A stretch of 51,048 nt of DNA, taken from positions 1 to 51,048 of the forward strand of contig NZ_JAFLSB010000004.1 of NCBI RefSeq assembly GCF_022511165.1. Reading direction: 5' to 3'. This stretch comes from Helicobacter sp. (lineage in GTDB: Bacteria; Campylobacterota; Campylobacteria; Campylobacterales; Helicobacteraceae). Positions 32,934 through 42,441 of the stretch are shown piece by piece (the stretch's first letter is position 1; every line of letters starts with the position of its first letter). Position numbers and translations under genes: made by a program. The notes beneath the pieces were generated by a model that saw nothing but the letters and a program-made list of their open reading frames with translations, made no database searches and was not told the DNA's origin.

Positions 32934-34496
32934 TCAATCTCCTATGTTTGGGATAATAAGCACCCCTTCATCATCAAAATCATTAGGTATAGGCGCAAGA
33001 GGATAGATTGGATTTTCCGTCTCTATCTTATTATTCAAACCTTTTACCTCAATGATTTCGGCGAGTGTTTGGACGCTTGTGTTGATAGGATTAAGCAAAG
33101 GTTTAGGATATATACCAAAATAAATAATAATCGCCAAAATAGGCGCAAATACGATTTTTTCCCTTAAATTAAAATCTTTAAGAGTGCTATGTTGGGGGGA
33201 TATTGTGCCTAAGAAAACCCTTTTAAATAAAACAAGCATATAAATTGCCCCAACAAAAAAGCTACTTCCGGCTAAAAATGCCATAATGGGGTTAATTTTG
33301 AAGAATCCATACAAACAAAGCACTTCGCCTACAAAGCCCATAGTAAGAGGTAGTCCAAGAGAACACATCATTACTATGCCAAAGGTGCTACTCAAGTTTG
33401 GCATACTATGAGCCAAGCCCTGAATCTGCGCTATTTGCTGGGTTTGTATCCGCTCATATATAGAGCCTACAAGAAAAAAGAGGGCAGCTACTACGAGTCC
33501 GTGTGATACCATAAAAAATACAGCTCCGCTTAATCCCTCTGCATTGAGTGAGAAAATACCTAGCACAATGATACCCATATGTGAGAGAGAGCCATAAGCA
33601 AGGAGCGTTTTAATGTCTTTTTGCACGAGGCTCAACATTGCGCCATAAATAACCATAAACACACAGATAATGCTAATGATAAGAGTGGCAAGGCTACTTG
33701 TTTCAGGGAAAAGTGGCAAGACAAAGCGCAAAAGCCCATAAGTCCCCATTTTGCTAACTACACCTGATAGAAGCGCAGAGCCGATAAAGGGGGCTTGTGT
33801 ATAAGCATAAGGTTGCCACGAATGCAGTGGAAAAAGTGGAATCTTCACCGCCATACCGATAAAAAATGCAATAAAGAGCCATTTTTGGACTTGCGAGTCA
33901 AGGGAGATTTGATACCAATCAAGGAGATTAAAACTCCAAGCCCCGCTAATGAGCTTGTATTGATAGGCAAAATATAAAATACCCACAAGCATAATGATTG
34001 AGCCACTAAAGGTATAGATAAAGTATTTAATGGCAGCATAGATTCTTCTCTCTCCCCCGCATATACCGAGTATATATAGCACAGGTAAGAGTGAAAATTC
34101 CCAAAAAATGTAAAAAAGCATTACATCAAGTGCGCTAAATACGCCCATAATAATGCTTTCAAGGAATAAAATAGCAATGACTGTGGAGGTTTTGATGTAT
34201 TTAAAGAGGGAGAGCGCAAGAAGCGTTACAAGTGCATTGAGCGCGATAAGAAAAAGCGATATGCCATCAATCCCCACAGAATAGCCCACACCATAAGAAT
34301 GGATAATATCTGTGTGGCTATAAAACTGAATCCCCCCATAATTGACATTAAATTCACTCCATAAAAGCAATACAAAAAGTAGCTCAAGTGCAGCAACGAT
34401 AATTGCAAATATGCGACTTTTTTCGCCCCTTAGCACATACAAAACTACTGCGGCAAATGCTGGGAAAAAGATAATAATATTTAAAAGATAATTCAT
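32934..34496 (-). CDS. nuoM: Complex I subunit M, antiporter-like
   Basis: A 520-residue membrane subunit of the proton-pumping arm. It shows the family pattern YFIYTFSGSIIMLVGILYF in part (FIYTFSG) and SLVQKDIKTLLAYGSLSHMG near the lysine helix. The start ATG 34496 overlaps the nuoL stop as ATGA and has GGAGG upstream; an apparent 52-residue extension comes from inside nuoL and is not used. The C-terminal 40 residues form a polar, acidic tail. Confidence 0.96.
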   Translation of the reverse strand: MNYLLNIIIFFPAFAAVVLYVLRGEKSRIFAIIVAALELLFVLLLWSEFNVNYGGIQFYSHTDIIHSYGVGYSVGIDGISLFLIALNALVTLLALSLFKYIKTSTVIAILFLESIIMGVFSALDVMLFYIFWEFSLLPVLYILGICGGERRIYAAIKYFIYTFSGSIIMLVGILYFAYQYKLISGAWSFNLLDWYQISLDSQVQKWLFIAFFIGMAVKIPLFPLHSWQPYAYTQAPFIGSALLSGVVSKMGTYGLLRFVLPLFPETSSLATLIISIICVFMVIYGAMLSLVQKDIKTLLAYGSLSHMGIIVLGIFSLNAEGLSGAVFFMVSHGLVVAALFFLVGSIYERIQTQQIAQIQGLAHSMPNLSSTFGIVMMCSLGLPLTMGFVGEVLCLYGFFKINPIMAFLAGSSFFVGAIYMLVLFKRVFLGTISPQHSTLKDFNLREKIVFAPILAIIIYFGIYPKPLLNPINTSVQTLAEIIEVKGLNNKIETENPIYPLAPIPNDFDDEGVLIIPNIGD

Positions 34497-36370
34497 AATT
34501 GCCTCCACATAAAATAACACACACACGCACAGAGTAAAATACATAAGCCTGCAATCATAAGTGTGAGCATACGCGCGAGTGAGCCATTTTGCACGCGTGA
34601 GAGTTTGCCACCTAGCGCTTTTGTATAGTGTGCGAGCGAATCCACAAAGCAATCAATACCGCCTAACTCTACCTTTTGCCAAAGGAAGTAGGCGCATTTT
34701 TGATAGGGTTTTATGAAAAGATTCTCATAAAGCTTAGGAATATAATAATGATTGCTTAGAATCTTATAGATAAAGGTATGTTCCCAAAAGCTTCCAAAGC
34801 CACCCTTGGCGTATTTTATGATACTAAAGAGGGCAGTGAGGCACACAAGCGTGAGTGTAGCACCAATAAGAAGTAGGTGCGTTTGTGAGGGCAATTCAGG
34901 GAGAGTATATGGCAAGTGCGCACTTAAGAAGTCTTCGAGTATCTCTCCAAGTCCAGCAATGATAGAGAGAATAGCCAAAGGTAGCATTGCAAGAAGCATA
35001 TATGGATACGCTTCGTGTGGGTGTTGAGCGTGGGATTTTGGCACAAAAAAGACAAGCATCAGCAATCTAAAGCTATAAAATGCAGTAAAGATGGCAGTAA
35101 GCAATAAAATAGCCCAAATGATAATATGTTGAGAAAAGGCAACTTCTAAAATTAGATCTTTGGAGAAAAATCCAGCAAAAGGATAGATTCCAGCAAGAGC
35201 CACAGAAGCAATACACATCATAATCATTGTATAGCGTAATGGCTTATGCAAACCACCCATTTTACTAATATCAAGCTTATCGTCCATTGCGTGCATTACA
35301 TTCCCTGCGCCTAAGAAAAGGAGAGATTTGAAGAATGCGTGGGTAATGAGGTGAAAGAGCGCTATCCAATATGCTCCAAATCCTGCAGCAACAAACATAT
35401 AACCAAGCTGCGAGAGTGTAGAATAAGCAATAATACGTTTTAAGTCTTTATTCACAAGTGCCATACTTGCTCCAAAAATTGCCACAAATGCGCCGAGTGA
35501 GGCAATAAAAAAGCCCACATCAGGAATCATTTGATAGAGTGGATAAGTGCGCACAAGTAAATATACACCCGCAGTTACCATAGTTGCTGCGTGGATAAGC
35601 GCAGATACGGGAGTAGGACCCTCCATTGCATCAGCAAGCCAAGTGTGGAAAGGAAATTGCGCGGATTTACCCATAGCTCCTATAAAAAGCAATGCGCCAA
35701 TCCACATCAGCAAACTTGTGTCAAATTGTTCTACTAACAATGAGGCAAAGATTTCTTCATATTTAAGGCTTCCGCAATGATACACAATAAGAAAAATGCC
35801 CATAATAAGAGCCAAATCTGCAATTCGATTCATTACAAAAGCTTCGATTGAGGCAAAATTCGCACTTGCTCTTTCATACCAAAAGCCAACAAGTAAATAA
35901 GAGCATAACCCCACGCCTTCCCAACCTGCAAAAAGTCCCAATAAATTATCACTCATTACAAGCAACATCATAGAAAAAACAAATGCACTTAGATAGCTAA
36001 AATAGCGGTTAAATCCCTTATCGTGCTTCATATAGCCAATAGAATAGATATGCACCATTGTGGAAATAAAGCTCACTACAAGCATCATACTTACACTTAC
36101 ACTATCCACCATAAAACCAAATGAGCTATAAAAGCCCCCCGCTTCAATCCAATCCAAAAAATCAATATATATCACCATATCGATTTCGTATATGGCAATA
36201 AAGAGCAAAGCTGAAGCGATAAAAGAGGCGCACAGCAAGATTGTGGGGACAATACCTGCGATGATACATTTTTGTTTATGTCCAAAAAAGGCGGCAAAAA
36301 TTGCACCAACAAGTGGGGCAAAAAGCGCGATATATACCATTTGAACGAGTGTTTCACTTGTGGGTATCAT
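34493..36370 (-). CDS. nuoL: Complex I subunit L, antiporter-like with lateral helix
   Basis: A 625-residue subunit, the most distal pump of complex I. Typical motifs are DNLLGLFAGWEGVGLCSYLL in part (LFAGWEGVGL), HTWLADAMEGPTPVSALIHA in part (DAMEGPTPV) and DLKRIIAYSTLSQLG. The extended C-terminus ends in hydrophobic LMIAGLCILLCACVCYFMW, consistent with the lateral helix and final anchor. It follows nuoK by three bases and overlaps nuoM by four. Confidence 0.96.
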   Translation of the reverse strand: MIPTSETLVQMVYIALFAPLVGAIFAAFFGHKQKCIIAGIVPTILLCASFIASALLFIAIYEIDMVIYIDFLDWIEAGGFYSSFGFMVDSVSVSMMLVVSFISTMVHIYSIGYMKHDKGFNRYFSYLSAFVFSMMLLVMSDNLLGLFAGWEGVGLCSYLLVGFWYERASANFASIEAFVMNRIADLALIMGIFLIVYHCGSLKYEEIFASLLVEQFDTSLLMWIGALLFIGAMGKSAQFPFHTWLADAMEGPTPVSALIHAATMVTAGVYLLVRTYPLYQMIPDVGFFIASLGAFVAIFGASMALVNKDLKRIIAYSTLSQLGYMFVAAGFGAYWIALFHLITHAFFKSLLFLGAGNVMHAMDDKLDISKMGGLHKPLRYTMIMMCIASVALAGIYPFAGFFSKDLILEVAFSQHIIIWAILLLTAIFTAFYSFRLLMLVFFVPKSHAQHPHEAYPYMLLAMLPLAILSIIAGLGEILEDFLSAHLPYTLPELPSQTHLLLIGATLTLVCLTALFSIIKYAKGGFGSFWEHTFIYKILSNHYYIPKLYENLFIKPYQKCAYFLWQKVELGGIDCFVDSLAHYTKALGGKLSRVQNGSLARMLTLMIAGLCILLCACVCYFMWRQL

Positions 36371-36373
36371 ATA

Positions 36374-36676
36374 TTATCCTTTCAGATTCTCTAATGAGCT
36401 CACATCAAGTGTGCGATGTTTTCTATACCAAATCACTACAAGTCCTAAGCCCACAGCGATTTCTGCAGCAGCGATAGCGATAATAAAAAGCGCGAAAATC
36501 TCTCCCTGTAAGTCATTAAGATATGAGGCGATAGCGACAAAGCCGATATTAATGCTATTGAGCAAGATTTCAGTTGAAAAAAACAACATAAGGATATTAC
36601 GTCTTCTTAATACGCCAAAAAGCCCTATGCAAAAGCATATAGCAGCTAAAGCTAAATAATGATTAAGACTGACCAT
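36374..36676 (-). CDS. nuoK: Complex I subunit K
   Basis: A 100-residue, three-helix membrane subunit. The conserved acidic residues are visible in FSTEILLNSINIGF (second helix) and AIAAAEIAVGLGLVV (third helix), which take part in proton transfer. Its start lies within the last codons of nuoJ (14-base overlap) and it ends three bases before nuoL. Confidence 0.95.
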   Translation of the reverse strand: MVSLNHYLALAAICFCIGLFGVLRRRNILMLFFSTEILLNSINIGFVAIASYLNDLQGEIFALFIIAIAAAEIAVGLGLVVIWYRKHRTLDVSSLENLKG

Positions 36677-37193
36677 TTTCTCTCCTTTTCACGCTTAATA
36701 CAATACCTGCCACCATAGCCACAAGGAGCATAAAGGCAGCAATTTCAAAGGGAATGAGATATTTTGTAAAAAGCACATAGCCAATCATTTGGATATTATT
36801 CATTTCAGCAATATCAATAAGTTTTTGAGAATCTGCAATAATCTCAAGATTGTCTCCCACAAGCGGCATACCAAATGCTCCTACAAGCACGATAGCAATG
36901 CCAACGCAAAGCACACAGACTACCCATTCGTTTTTTTGAGATTCTATCACTTGCTTTGAAGTATCAAAAAACATCATCGCAAAGGCATAGAGTGCAACCA
37001 CAGAACCTCCATAAACAACAATTTGCACCGCACCCAAGAACTCCGCATCAAGCACAAAAAAGATGCCCGAGATAAAAATCATTCCGCTTGCAAGGGCTGT
37101 CATTGCATAGAGAATCTGTGATGTGCTGATAACAATAAGAAAGCTCACAATGCACAATGTGCTAAAGAGATAAAAAGCAATGCTTTCAAACAT
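36663..37193 (-). CDS. nuoJ: Complex I subunit J
   Basis: A 176-residue membrane subunit with five helices. The conserved core VQIVVYGGSVVALYAFAMM is near residue 60. I chose ATG 37193 because it has GGAGGG upstream; the longer reading lies inside nuoI. It overlaps nuoI by eight bases. The pi-bulge helix of NuoJ connects the quinone site with the pumps. Confidence 0.94.
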   Translation of the reverse strand: MFESIAFYLFSTLCIVSFLIVISTSQILYAMTALASGMIFISGIFFVLDAEFLGAVQIVVYGGSVVALYAFAMMFFDTSKQVIESQKNEWVVCVLCVGIAIVLVGAFGMPLVGDNLEIIADSQKLIDIAEMNNIQMIGYVLFTKYLIPFEIAAFMLLVAMVAGIVLSVKRRENGQS

Positions 37194-37869
37194 TTTTACC
37201 CTCCTGCGCGGGAGATTGTGTGTCTTTTTGCGCATTTGATTCTATATTTGCCTCATTGGATTGTGTTGTTTCTGTGCTTTCTGCTTGTTTTTGTATGATG
37301 TAACTAAGCGGAGTTTGCTTCATACGCGCATCAGCATTGGGTGAAACCGAGCCATAGCCATCAAATTCTAATAGTGAGGAGGCAGATTCTAAAAGTATGC
37401 TTTTAAAACCAAAAAGTGATCGCTGCGTGCTTGCACTTTCAAATTGAGCGCTATGCACGATAGCAAGCTCTGGGCAGACTTCAGCACATAAGCCACAATA
37501 AATACAGCGTCCAAAATTAATACTATAATCGAGAATCTTTTTGCGCCCATCTTCGCCTCTATCGGTAATGATGCGTATGCAATTGCTTGTGCAGATTTTT
37601 TCACATAGCCCGCAACCAATACATCGCTCATTTTCGGATTCTAAAAGTCGTTGGAGCTTATGTATGGCGCGGTATCTTGGGCTTAATGGGGCTATTTCTA
37701 GGGGATAGTGAATCGTTACTTTTGGTGCAAAAAATGCTCCTAAAGATTTCTTTAATCCCGCAAACAAATCAAGGCTTATGCTTGTTTTAATGCTCATTCC
37801 TACGCGTGTGAGAAAGGCTTGATTTTCACGCTTTTTGCGAGGTGTTAAGACATAATAATCTGTTTTCAT
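37186..37869 (-). CDS. nuoI: Complex I subunit I, 2x[4Fe-4S]
   Basis: A 227-residue peripheral subunit that carries clusters N6a and N6b. Both motifs are intact: CIGCGLCEKICTSNCI and CIYCGLCAEVCPELAI. An N-terminal segment precedes RYRAIHKLQRL. The C-terminal 60 residues are a polar extension rich in Gln, Ser, Thr and Glu, beyond the usual length for the family. It passes electrons to NuoB. It starts nine bases after nuoH. Confidence 0.96.
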   Translation of the reverse strand: MKTDYYVLTPRKKRENQAFLTRVGMSIKTSISLDLFAGLKKSLGAFFAPKVTIHYPLEIAPLSPRYRAIHKLQRLLESENERCIGCGLCEKICTSNCIRIITDRGEDGRKKILDYSINFGRCIYCGLCAEVCPELAIVHSAQFESASTQRSLFGFKSILLESASSLLEFDGYGSVSPNADARMKQTPLSYIIQKQAESTETTQSNEANIESNAQKDTQSPAQEGKNV

Positions 37870-37878
37870 TCAATCCTC

Positions 37879-38877
37879 CTACAATAATAAAATACTACCT
37901 GTAATAAGCACATTGAGTAATCCAAGAGGAAGCAAAATCTTCCAACACATACGCATAAGTTGATCCGGGCGAACGTGTGGAAAAGTTGCCCTTACCCACA
38001 TAAACAAAAAGATAAAGAAGCACACTTTAAGCAAAATAGCAATACCACCGGGTATAAAGCCCCAATCATTGAATCCACCGCAAAATATAAGGCTTAGGAT
38101 AAAAGCGGTAGCAAACATATTTGCATATTCGCCAACAAAGAACATTCCCCATTTTAAACCGCTATATTCACTCGCAAATCCTGCAACAATTTCGGATTCG
38201 TGTTCAAGTAAATCAAAGGGAGTGCGGTTAAGCTCAACATAGGCAGCAATGATAAAGAGTATAAAAGCAAGAGGTTGCTTAAAAATGAGCCAATCTAGCA
38301 TACTTCCTTGCTGATAGCTATTAATATCCACAAGTGAGAGAGAGCCAACGAGCATTAGGGGTGCAAGGAGTGAGAGAAAAGTAATAACTTCAAAGCTCAA
38401 AAATTGCAAAGCCGCTCTTGCCCCACCAATGAGCGACCATTTATTCCCCGAGCTTAATCCTGCAAGGAGTGGTGCGTAAATACCACAAGAACTCACGGCT
38501 AAGACAAAGAGAATCCCTACATTAATATCAGAAATAATAGGCGTAATGGTGTATCCAAAAAGCTCAAATTGAGGAAAAAAGGGTATAGGTGCCATCGCGA
38601 TAAATGCAGTGATAGTAGCAAGTGAGGGTGCAAGAATAAAAATAGGCTTAATCGCATTTTGAGGGATAATATCCTCTTTTGCAAAGAGCTTAATACCATC
38701 AGCAAGCACTTGCAATAAACCATAAGGTCCTACATAATTTGGACCTATGCGTTTTTGAAAAAAGCCTAGCATTTTGCGTTCTAAATATGTGCCAAAACCC
38801 GCAAGTGCAGAAAAAATAAGCAATACAACGATGATTTTTAATATGGTTTCAATAATGCCGCCTGTTAAATCACTCAT
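37879..38877 (-). CDS. nuoH: Complex I subunit H
   Basis: A 332-residue (approximately) membrane subunit that forms much of the quinone chamber. The motifs ERKMLGFFQKRIGPNYVGP and ELNRTPFDLLEHESEIVAGF are kept. ATG 38877 overlaps the nuoG stop as ATGA; a longer reading would lie inside nuoG. Eight transmembrane helices are expected. Confidence 0.96.
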   Translation of the reverse strand: MSDLTGGIIETILKIIVVLLIFSALAGFGTYLERKMLGFFQKRIGPNYVGPYGLLQVLADGIKLFAKEDIIPQNAIKPIFILAPSLATITAFIAMAPIPFFPQFELFGYTITPIISDINVGILFVLAVSSCGIYAPLLAGLSSGNKWSLIGGARAALQFLSFEVITFLSLLAPLMLVGSLSLVDINSYQQGSMLDWLIFKQPLAFILFIIAAYVELNRTPFDLLEHESEIVAGFASEYSGLKWGMFFVGEYANMFATAFILSLIFCGGFNDWGFIPGGIAILLKVCFFIFLFMWVRATFPHVRPDQLMRMCWKILLPLGLLNVLITGSILLL

Positions 38878-41402
38878 ACTGATTCCTTGTGTGAGATATG
38901 CAAATTTGCCCAAGCATTTGAAGCAAAAATATGCTCTGCACCTTCAAGCAAAGGACTAACAAGAAAGCAGGGCATATTAAGATGATAATCAATAAACACT
39001 GCCCCTTTGACTTGATGTGTGGCATTTGCAAGAGTAATATAATTGCCCTCTTTTAGTCCAAGCTCCTCTAAAAATGCTGCACTGACATAAATGCCAACTT
39101 TATTTTGTAAATGCACACTTCTTGCTGTGTAGGCATTAAATTGTGAGGGAGAATTGAGCATATACGCATTATATTGTTGATAAGAAGGTAATGTGAGGTT
39201 TTGTGATTCAAGAGGCGCAAGAGGTGCAAGAGGCAGATTTTTAAAGCGATAGCCACGCATATCTGTGCCATCATTTAAGAATCTATTGTCAAAATCATCA
39301 AAATCACAGCCACAGATAAGACTTGTGTAATCAATAAGATAATCGCCTTTCATATCAAAGGCTTTGGCAATATCACTCAAATCATAGCCCTCAAAAGGTA
39401 GGGCGGGTTTAAGAGGTAAGATTCTACAATCAATACTTGTGTAAGGTCCTTCAAGTTGATTGATAGCAGGGAGGATAAAATCTGGCGTATGGTGTGCTAA
39501 TCCTATTGTAGTATTTTGAGTAGCTTGAGAATCTTTATTGGCAAAATCTGCGCAATCTATGCTGATAAAATTAGATTCACATACAAAATCTCCCCGAGTG
39601 CGATAACCAATGCTAAAGCTATTCTCCTTTTTTTGGTTTTGTTCTATGGGGCTTAAATCACAAATCATCGCAAGTCCTAGCGCATTTGCAAATGGAGGCA
39701 CGAGAATGACTTGGAGAATTTCTTTATGCTCTAGGATTCCAAGTAGTTGAGCAAGGAGCTGTGCTTGAGGATTGGCATACACATCAGCGCCAAGCACAAG
39801 GATAGGTTTATTTTGGCATATCGTGCTAAGAGTTACAAAATCTTCTTTGCTTATTTGCGCATCAAGTAAAGCTTGATAGACTGCTTCTTCTTGTATTTCT
39901 TCAATACTTTCAGTTACTTCTGTGCTTACTTCCTCGCCATTTTCATTGGTTGAAGTGATTGTTTTTTTCACTTCTTTTTGCACGGGCACTTTTATGGTAG
40001 TTTTGCTCTCAAGGAGAGGTTTAATAAGCTCTTTGAGCGTTTGAATCTGTGCATCTTCACTTGGATTTGTATGAATATATGCAAGGGCTAAGCTCCCTAG
40101 CGCTACGCTAAGCGCATCTGGGTGGTAATGTATGCTTGTAAGATTCTTGCTTAGGCTTGGTATGAGATTTTCATTAAGCGGGTGCATATAGACTGCTTGT
40201 GAGCCTTTCATAAGCTTAAGTTTATTGTTTAGCATATAACGTAATGTTGGCACTTCGTAATTGATTGCACTCCCAAGCAAAATCACATTTTGGGATTCTT
40301 TAAAGTAGGAGAGATGATTGAGAGCTGTTTTGTGCGCATAAGTGAGGAAAGCATTAATAAAATACTTGAAATTTAAAGCTTCCTCATTATGTAAAGAGCA
40401 GTTATGAATTTTAGCGAGATGATTGAGTACAAAAGCCTCTTCGTTGGTAGTTTGATTGCCTACATTAATGCTTGTAGCTTTTTTGAAAGCATCAATGGCT
40501 ACCTGAAGATTTTGAGGTGGATTCACACTTGAGCTTATATCATAGCCATATCGCCCTGCGCCGCAAATGGGGTTAAAATAAAAATCATTTTTTATGCGAT
40601 AAATATGTGGAGTGCCAAGCGTATCATTGTGGCGCACTTCATAGATAATCTTGCAACCCATAGGGCAGTGGATACAAGTAGATTCTATTTTTTTAAGCTC
40701 CCACGCGTTGGCTTTATACTTAAAGTCATTTGTGCTTAAAGCTCCCACAGGACATACACTAATACATTCCCCGCAATCAAAACAAGGTGTATCACTTACA
40801 AAATCAATCAATGCCTTTTGTTTGCGCGCCCATACGCTCAATGCGTCTTTTGGCATAGAATCTTTCCAAAGTGCCATATCAAGTGGCTCTAAATCAGCTT
40901 TTTGAGCTTTGAGTTTGGCTTCGCCAAGATTATCTTTGCAGGTTGTTGCGCAACGTTCGCACATAATACATAAATTTGGATCATAGACTGCTTTTGCCCA
41001 CGATTTATGAGGTTTATCACTTTCTTTAATATGATATTCTTGTGTGGTTACATTCATCTTCAATGTGAAGTTTTGCAATTCACATTCTCCACTTTTATCG
41101 CATACACCGCATTGCAAGGGGTGATTGATATCATAGCTTTGCATAATGGCATTGCGCTCTTTATTAATTTCGGGAGTATGTGTTTGGATATTCATACCAT
41201 CTTTTGCTTTGCTGTTACAAGAATAGTTGCGTTTGCCATCAATATCTACCATACAGAGCTTACAAGCCATTGTAGGGGAGCAGCCAGAGAGATAGCAAAT
41301 CGTAGGGATTTCTATACCCTCTTTGCGCGCGATTTGTAAAATACTTTCGCCTTCAGTGCAAGAAATTGTTTGTCCATTGATTGTGATAGTAATTTTACTC
41401 AT
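38874..41402 (-). CDS. nuoG: Complex I subunit G
   Basis: An 842-residue iron-sulfur subunit. The N-terminal part has the [2Fe-2S] ligands (CYLSGCSPTMACKLC, then CNSKA). A His/Cys cluster follows (HPLQCGVCDKSGECELQ), then two ferredoxin-type motifs CIMCERCATTC and CFDCGECISVCP. CIHCPMGCK opens the molybdopterin-like domain, which has no cofactor in this family. Around residues 470-515 there is a charged, low-complexity stretch (KEVKKTITSTNENGEEVSTE) that looks like an insertion. With no NuoF, electrons must enter by another donor, probably through the small proteins next door. Confidence 0.94.
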   Translation of the reverse strand: MSKITITINGQTISCTEGESILQIARKEGIEIPTICYLSGCSPTMACKLCMVDIDGKRNYSCNSKAKDGMNIQTHTPEINKERNAIMQSYDINHPLQCGVCDKSGECELQNFTLKMNVTTQEYHIKESDKPHKSWAKAVYDPNLCIMCERCATTCKDNLGEAKLKAQKADLEPLDMALWKDSMPKDALSVWARKQKALIDFVSDTPCFDCGECISVCPVGALSTNDFKYKANAWELKKIESTCIHCPMGCKIIYEVRHNDTLGTPHIYRIKNDFYFNPICGAGRYGYDISSSVNPPQNLQVAIDAFKKATSINVGNQTTNEEAFVLNHLAKIHNCSLHNEEALNFKYFINAFLTYAHKTALNHLSYFKESQNVILLGSAINYEVPTLRYMLNNKLKLMKGSQAVYMHPLNENLIPSLSKNLTSIHYHPDALSVALGSLALAYIHTNPSEDAQIQTLKELIKPLLESKTTIKVPVQKEVKKTITSTNENGEEVSTEVTESIEEIQEEAVYQALLDAQISKEDFVTLSTICQNKPILVLGADVYANPQAQLLAQLLGILEHKEILQVILVPPFANALGLAMICDLSPIEQNQKKENSFSIGYRTRGDFVCESNFISIDCADFANKDSQATQNTTIGLAHHTPDFILPAINQLEGPYTSIDCRILPLKPALPFEGYDLSDIAKAFDMKGDYLIDYTSLICGCDFDDFDNRFLNDGTDMRGYRFKNLPLAPLAPLESQNLTLPSYQQYNAYMLNSPSQFNAYTARSVHLQNKVGIYVSAAFLEELGLKEGNYITLANATHQVKGAVFIDYHLNMPCFLVSPLLEGAEHIFASNAWANLHISHKESV

Positions 41403-42205
41403 AATATCACCTCGACTTTTTTATAAGGATAGCCTATGTCGTTTGTTGTAGGGAGGCACAGCAAAGCGATGGTGCCTTTTTTGGTGCTATCGCGCTCACA
41501 AATGGCTTCAATGCGTTGAGATTCAAAGCAAAGTGTGATGTGTTGCTTATCTTTTAGCCCAAGCATAGGAGCAAAAAGCGGTGGAATCTTAAGTGTATTT
41601 GTAGGAGTGTGAGTGGGTAAAATATATACAAAATGCCCATTAGATTCAGGTAAGTCCTCACATATTTGCAAATGAGGCTCACACTCTGCATAAGAATGAA
41701 TAGAATCTGCTAATTCAGGCATAATCACATCAATTTGGCTACTCCTTGCAAGTATGCCACATATTAATGCAATATCTTGAGCATTTTGGTGGAGGGCTAA
41801 CTCGCTGCCAAGCACGATACCCAAAGGTTTTTTTATACTTTTAGTATATTGTGTAATAGATTCTAATTCCTCTTCGGCAAGATTAGATTCTGAAGAGAGG
41901 TAGCCTACATCAATATGCTGTAATTTTGCCTGAAGTTCTTGAGTAAGCGGAGTTTGGGCATTAAGCAAATGCGAAAGCGTATGGGCTAAAAGCCAAGCAA
42001 CACCAAATTCTGTGCCAACCTCATATCGCAACGATTGCAGAGTTTTATTCTCATTTACAAAAAGCGGATGCAAGATAAAAAGTCGCTCACAAGAGGGGAG
42101 AGTATGCCAAAAATAGCCAAAGCTAAGGAGTGTATCATAGGGCGTAAAATCCCTTTTAATAGGCTTTTGGGAAATATGTTCAATGAGGGTGGCAAAGGCT
42201 TTCAT
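41399..42205 (-). CDS. NuoF-position protein of epsilonproteobacterial complex I
   Basis: A 268-residue soluble protein with no NADH-binding, FMN-binding or 4-Cys iron-sulfur motif, which true NuoF always has; it cannot be a classical NuoF. It occupies nuoF's place, as the H. pylori HP1265 gene does. ATG 42205 shares its A with the preceding stop (TGATG), with GAGGAG upstream; a longer reading would run into the preceding gene. Its stop overlaps nuoG by four bases. It contains ESNLAEEELESITQYTKS and a histidine-rich N-terminus. A role in docking a flavodoxin or ferredoxin donor to NuoG is inferred by position. Confidence 0.82.
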   Translation of the reverse strand: MKAFATLIEHISQKPIKRDFTPYDTLLSFGYFWHTLPSCERLFILHPLFVNENKTLQSLRYEVGTEFGVAWLLAHTLSHLLNAQTPLTQELQAKLQHIDVGYLSSESNLAEEELESITQYTKSIKKPLGIVLGSELALHQNAQDIALICGILARSSQIDVIMPELADSIHSYAECEPHLQICEDLPESNGHFVYILPTHTPTNTLKIPPLFAPMLGLKDKQHITLCFESQRIEAICERDSTKKGTIALLCLPTTNDIGYPYKKVEVIL

Positions 42206-42432
42206 CACTTTTTTCTCCTCACAACAATGCTCCAATCCACTTCATTAAAGCGCAGACTATTTAAAAGTTCATCGCCTCGATGTAGCACACAATCAATAGC
42301 TTTTTGCACATTTGCAAAATCACGCACTTCAAAGAGAAAAATCCCAACCTCACCATTTTCTAAGCTCTCGCATAGCTCATCTAAGCGCTTTTCAAAATTA
42401 TTTGCCAAATGTCGCAAGTCATATCGTTTCAT
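42205..42432 (-). CDS. NuoE-position small protein of epsilonproteobacterial complex I
   Basis: A 75-residue protein without the four cysteines that bind the [2Fe-2S] cluster in NuoE; it has two Cys in all (one in DELCESLE, one in IDCVLHRG). It is basic and mixed alpha/beta. It sits exactly where nuoE would be, nine bases after nuoD, like H. pylori HP1264. Such replacements are characteristic of Helicobacter and Campylobacter complex I, which uses a donor other than NADH. Confidence 0.85.
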   Translation of the reverse strand: MKRYDLRHLANNFEKRLDELCESLENGEVGIFLFEVRDFANVQKAIDCVLHRGDELLNSLRFNEVDWSIVVRRKK

Positions 42433-42441
42433 AAAAATCCT

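Noticed and set aside
34497..34652. A 52-residue N-terminal extension of NuoM
   Set aside because: It is out-of-frame nuoL sequence, without family similarity; ATG 34496 has GGAGG and forms an ATGA overlap with the nuoL stop.
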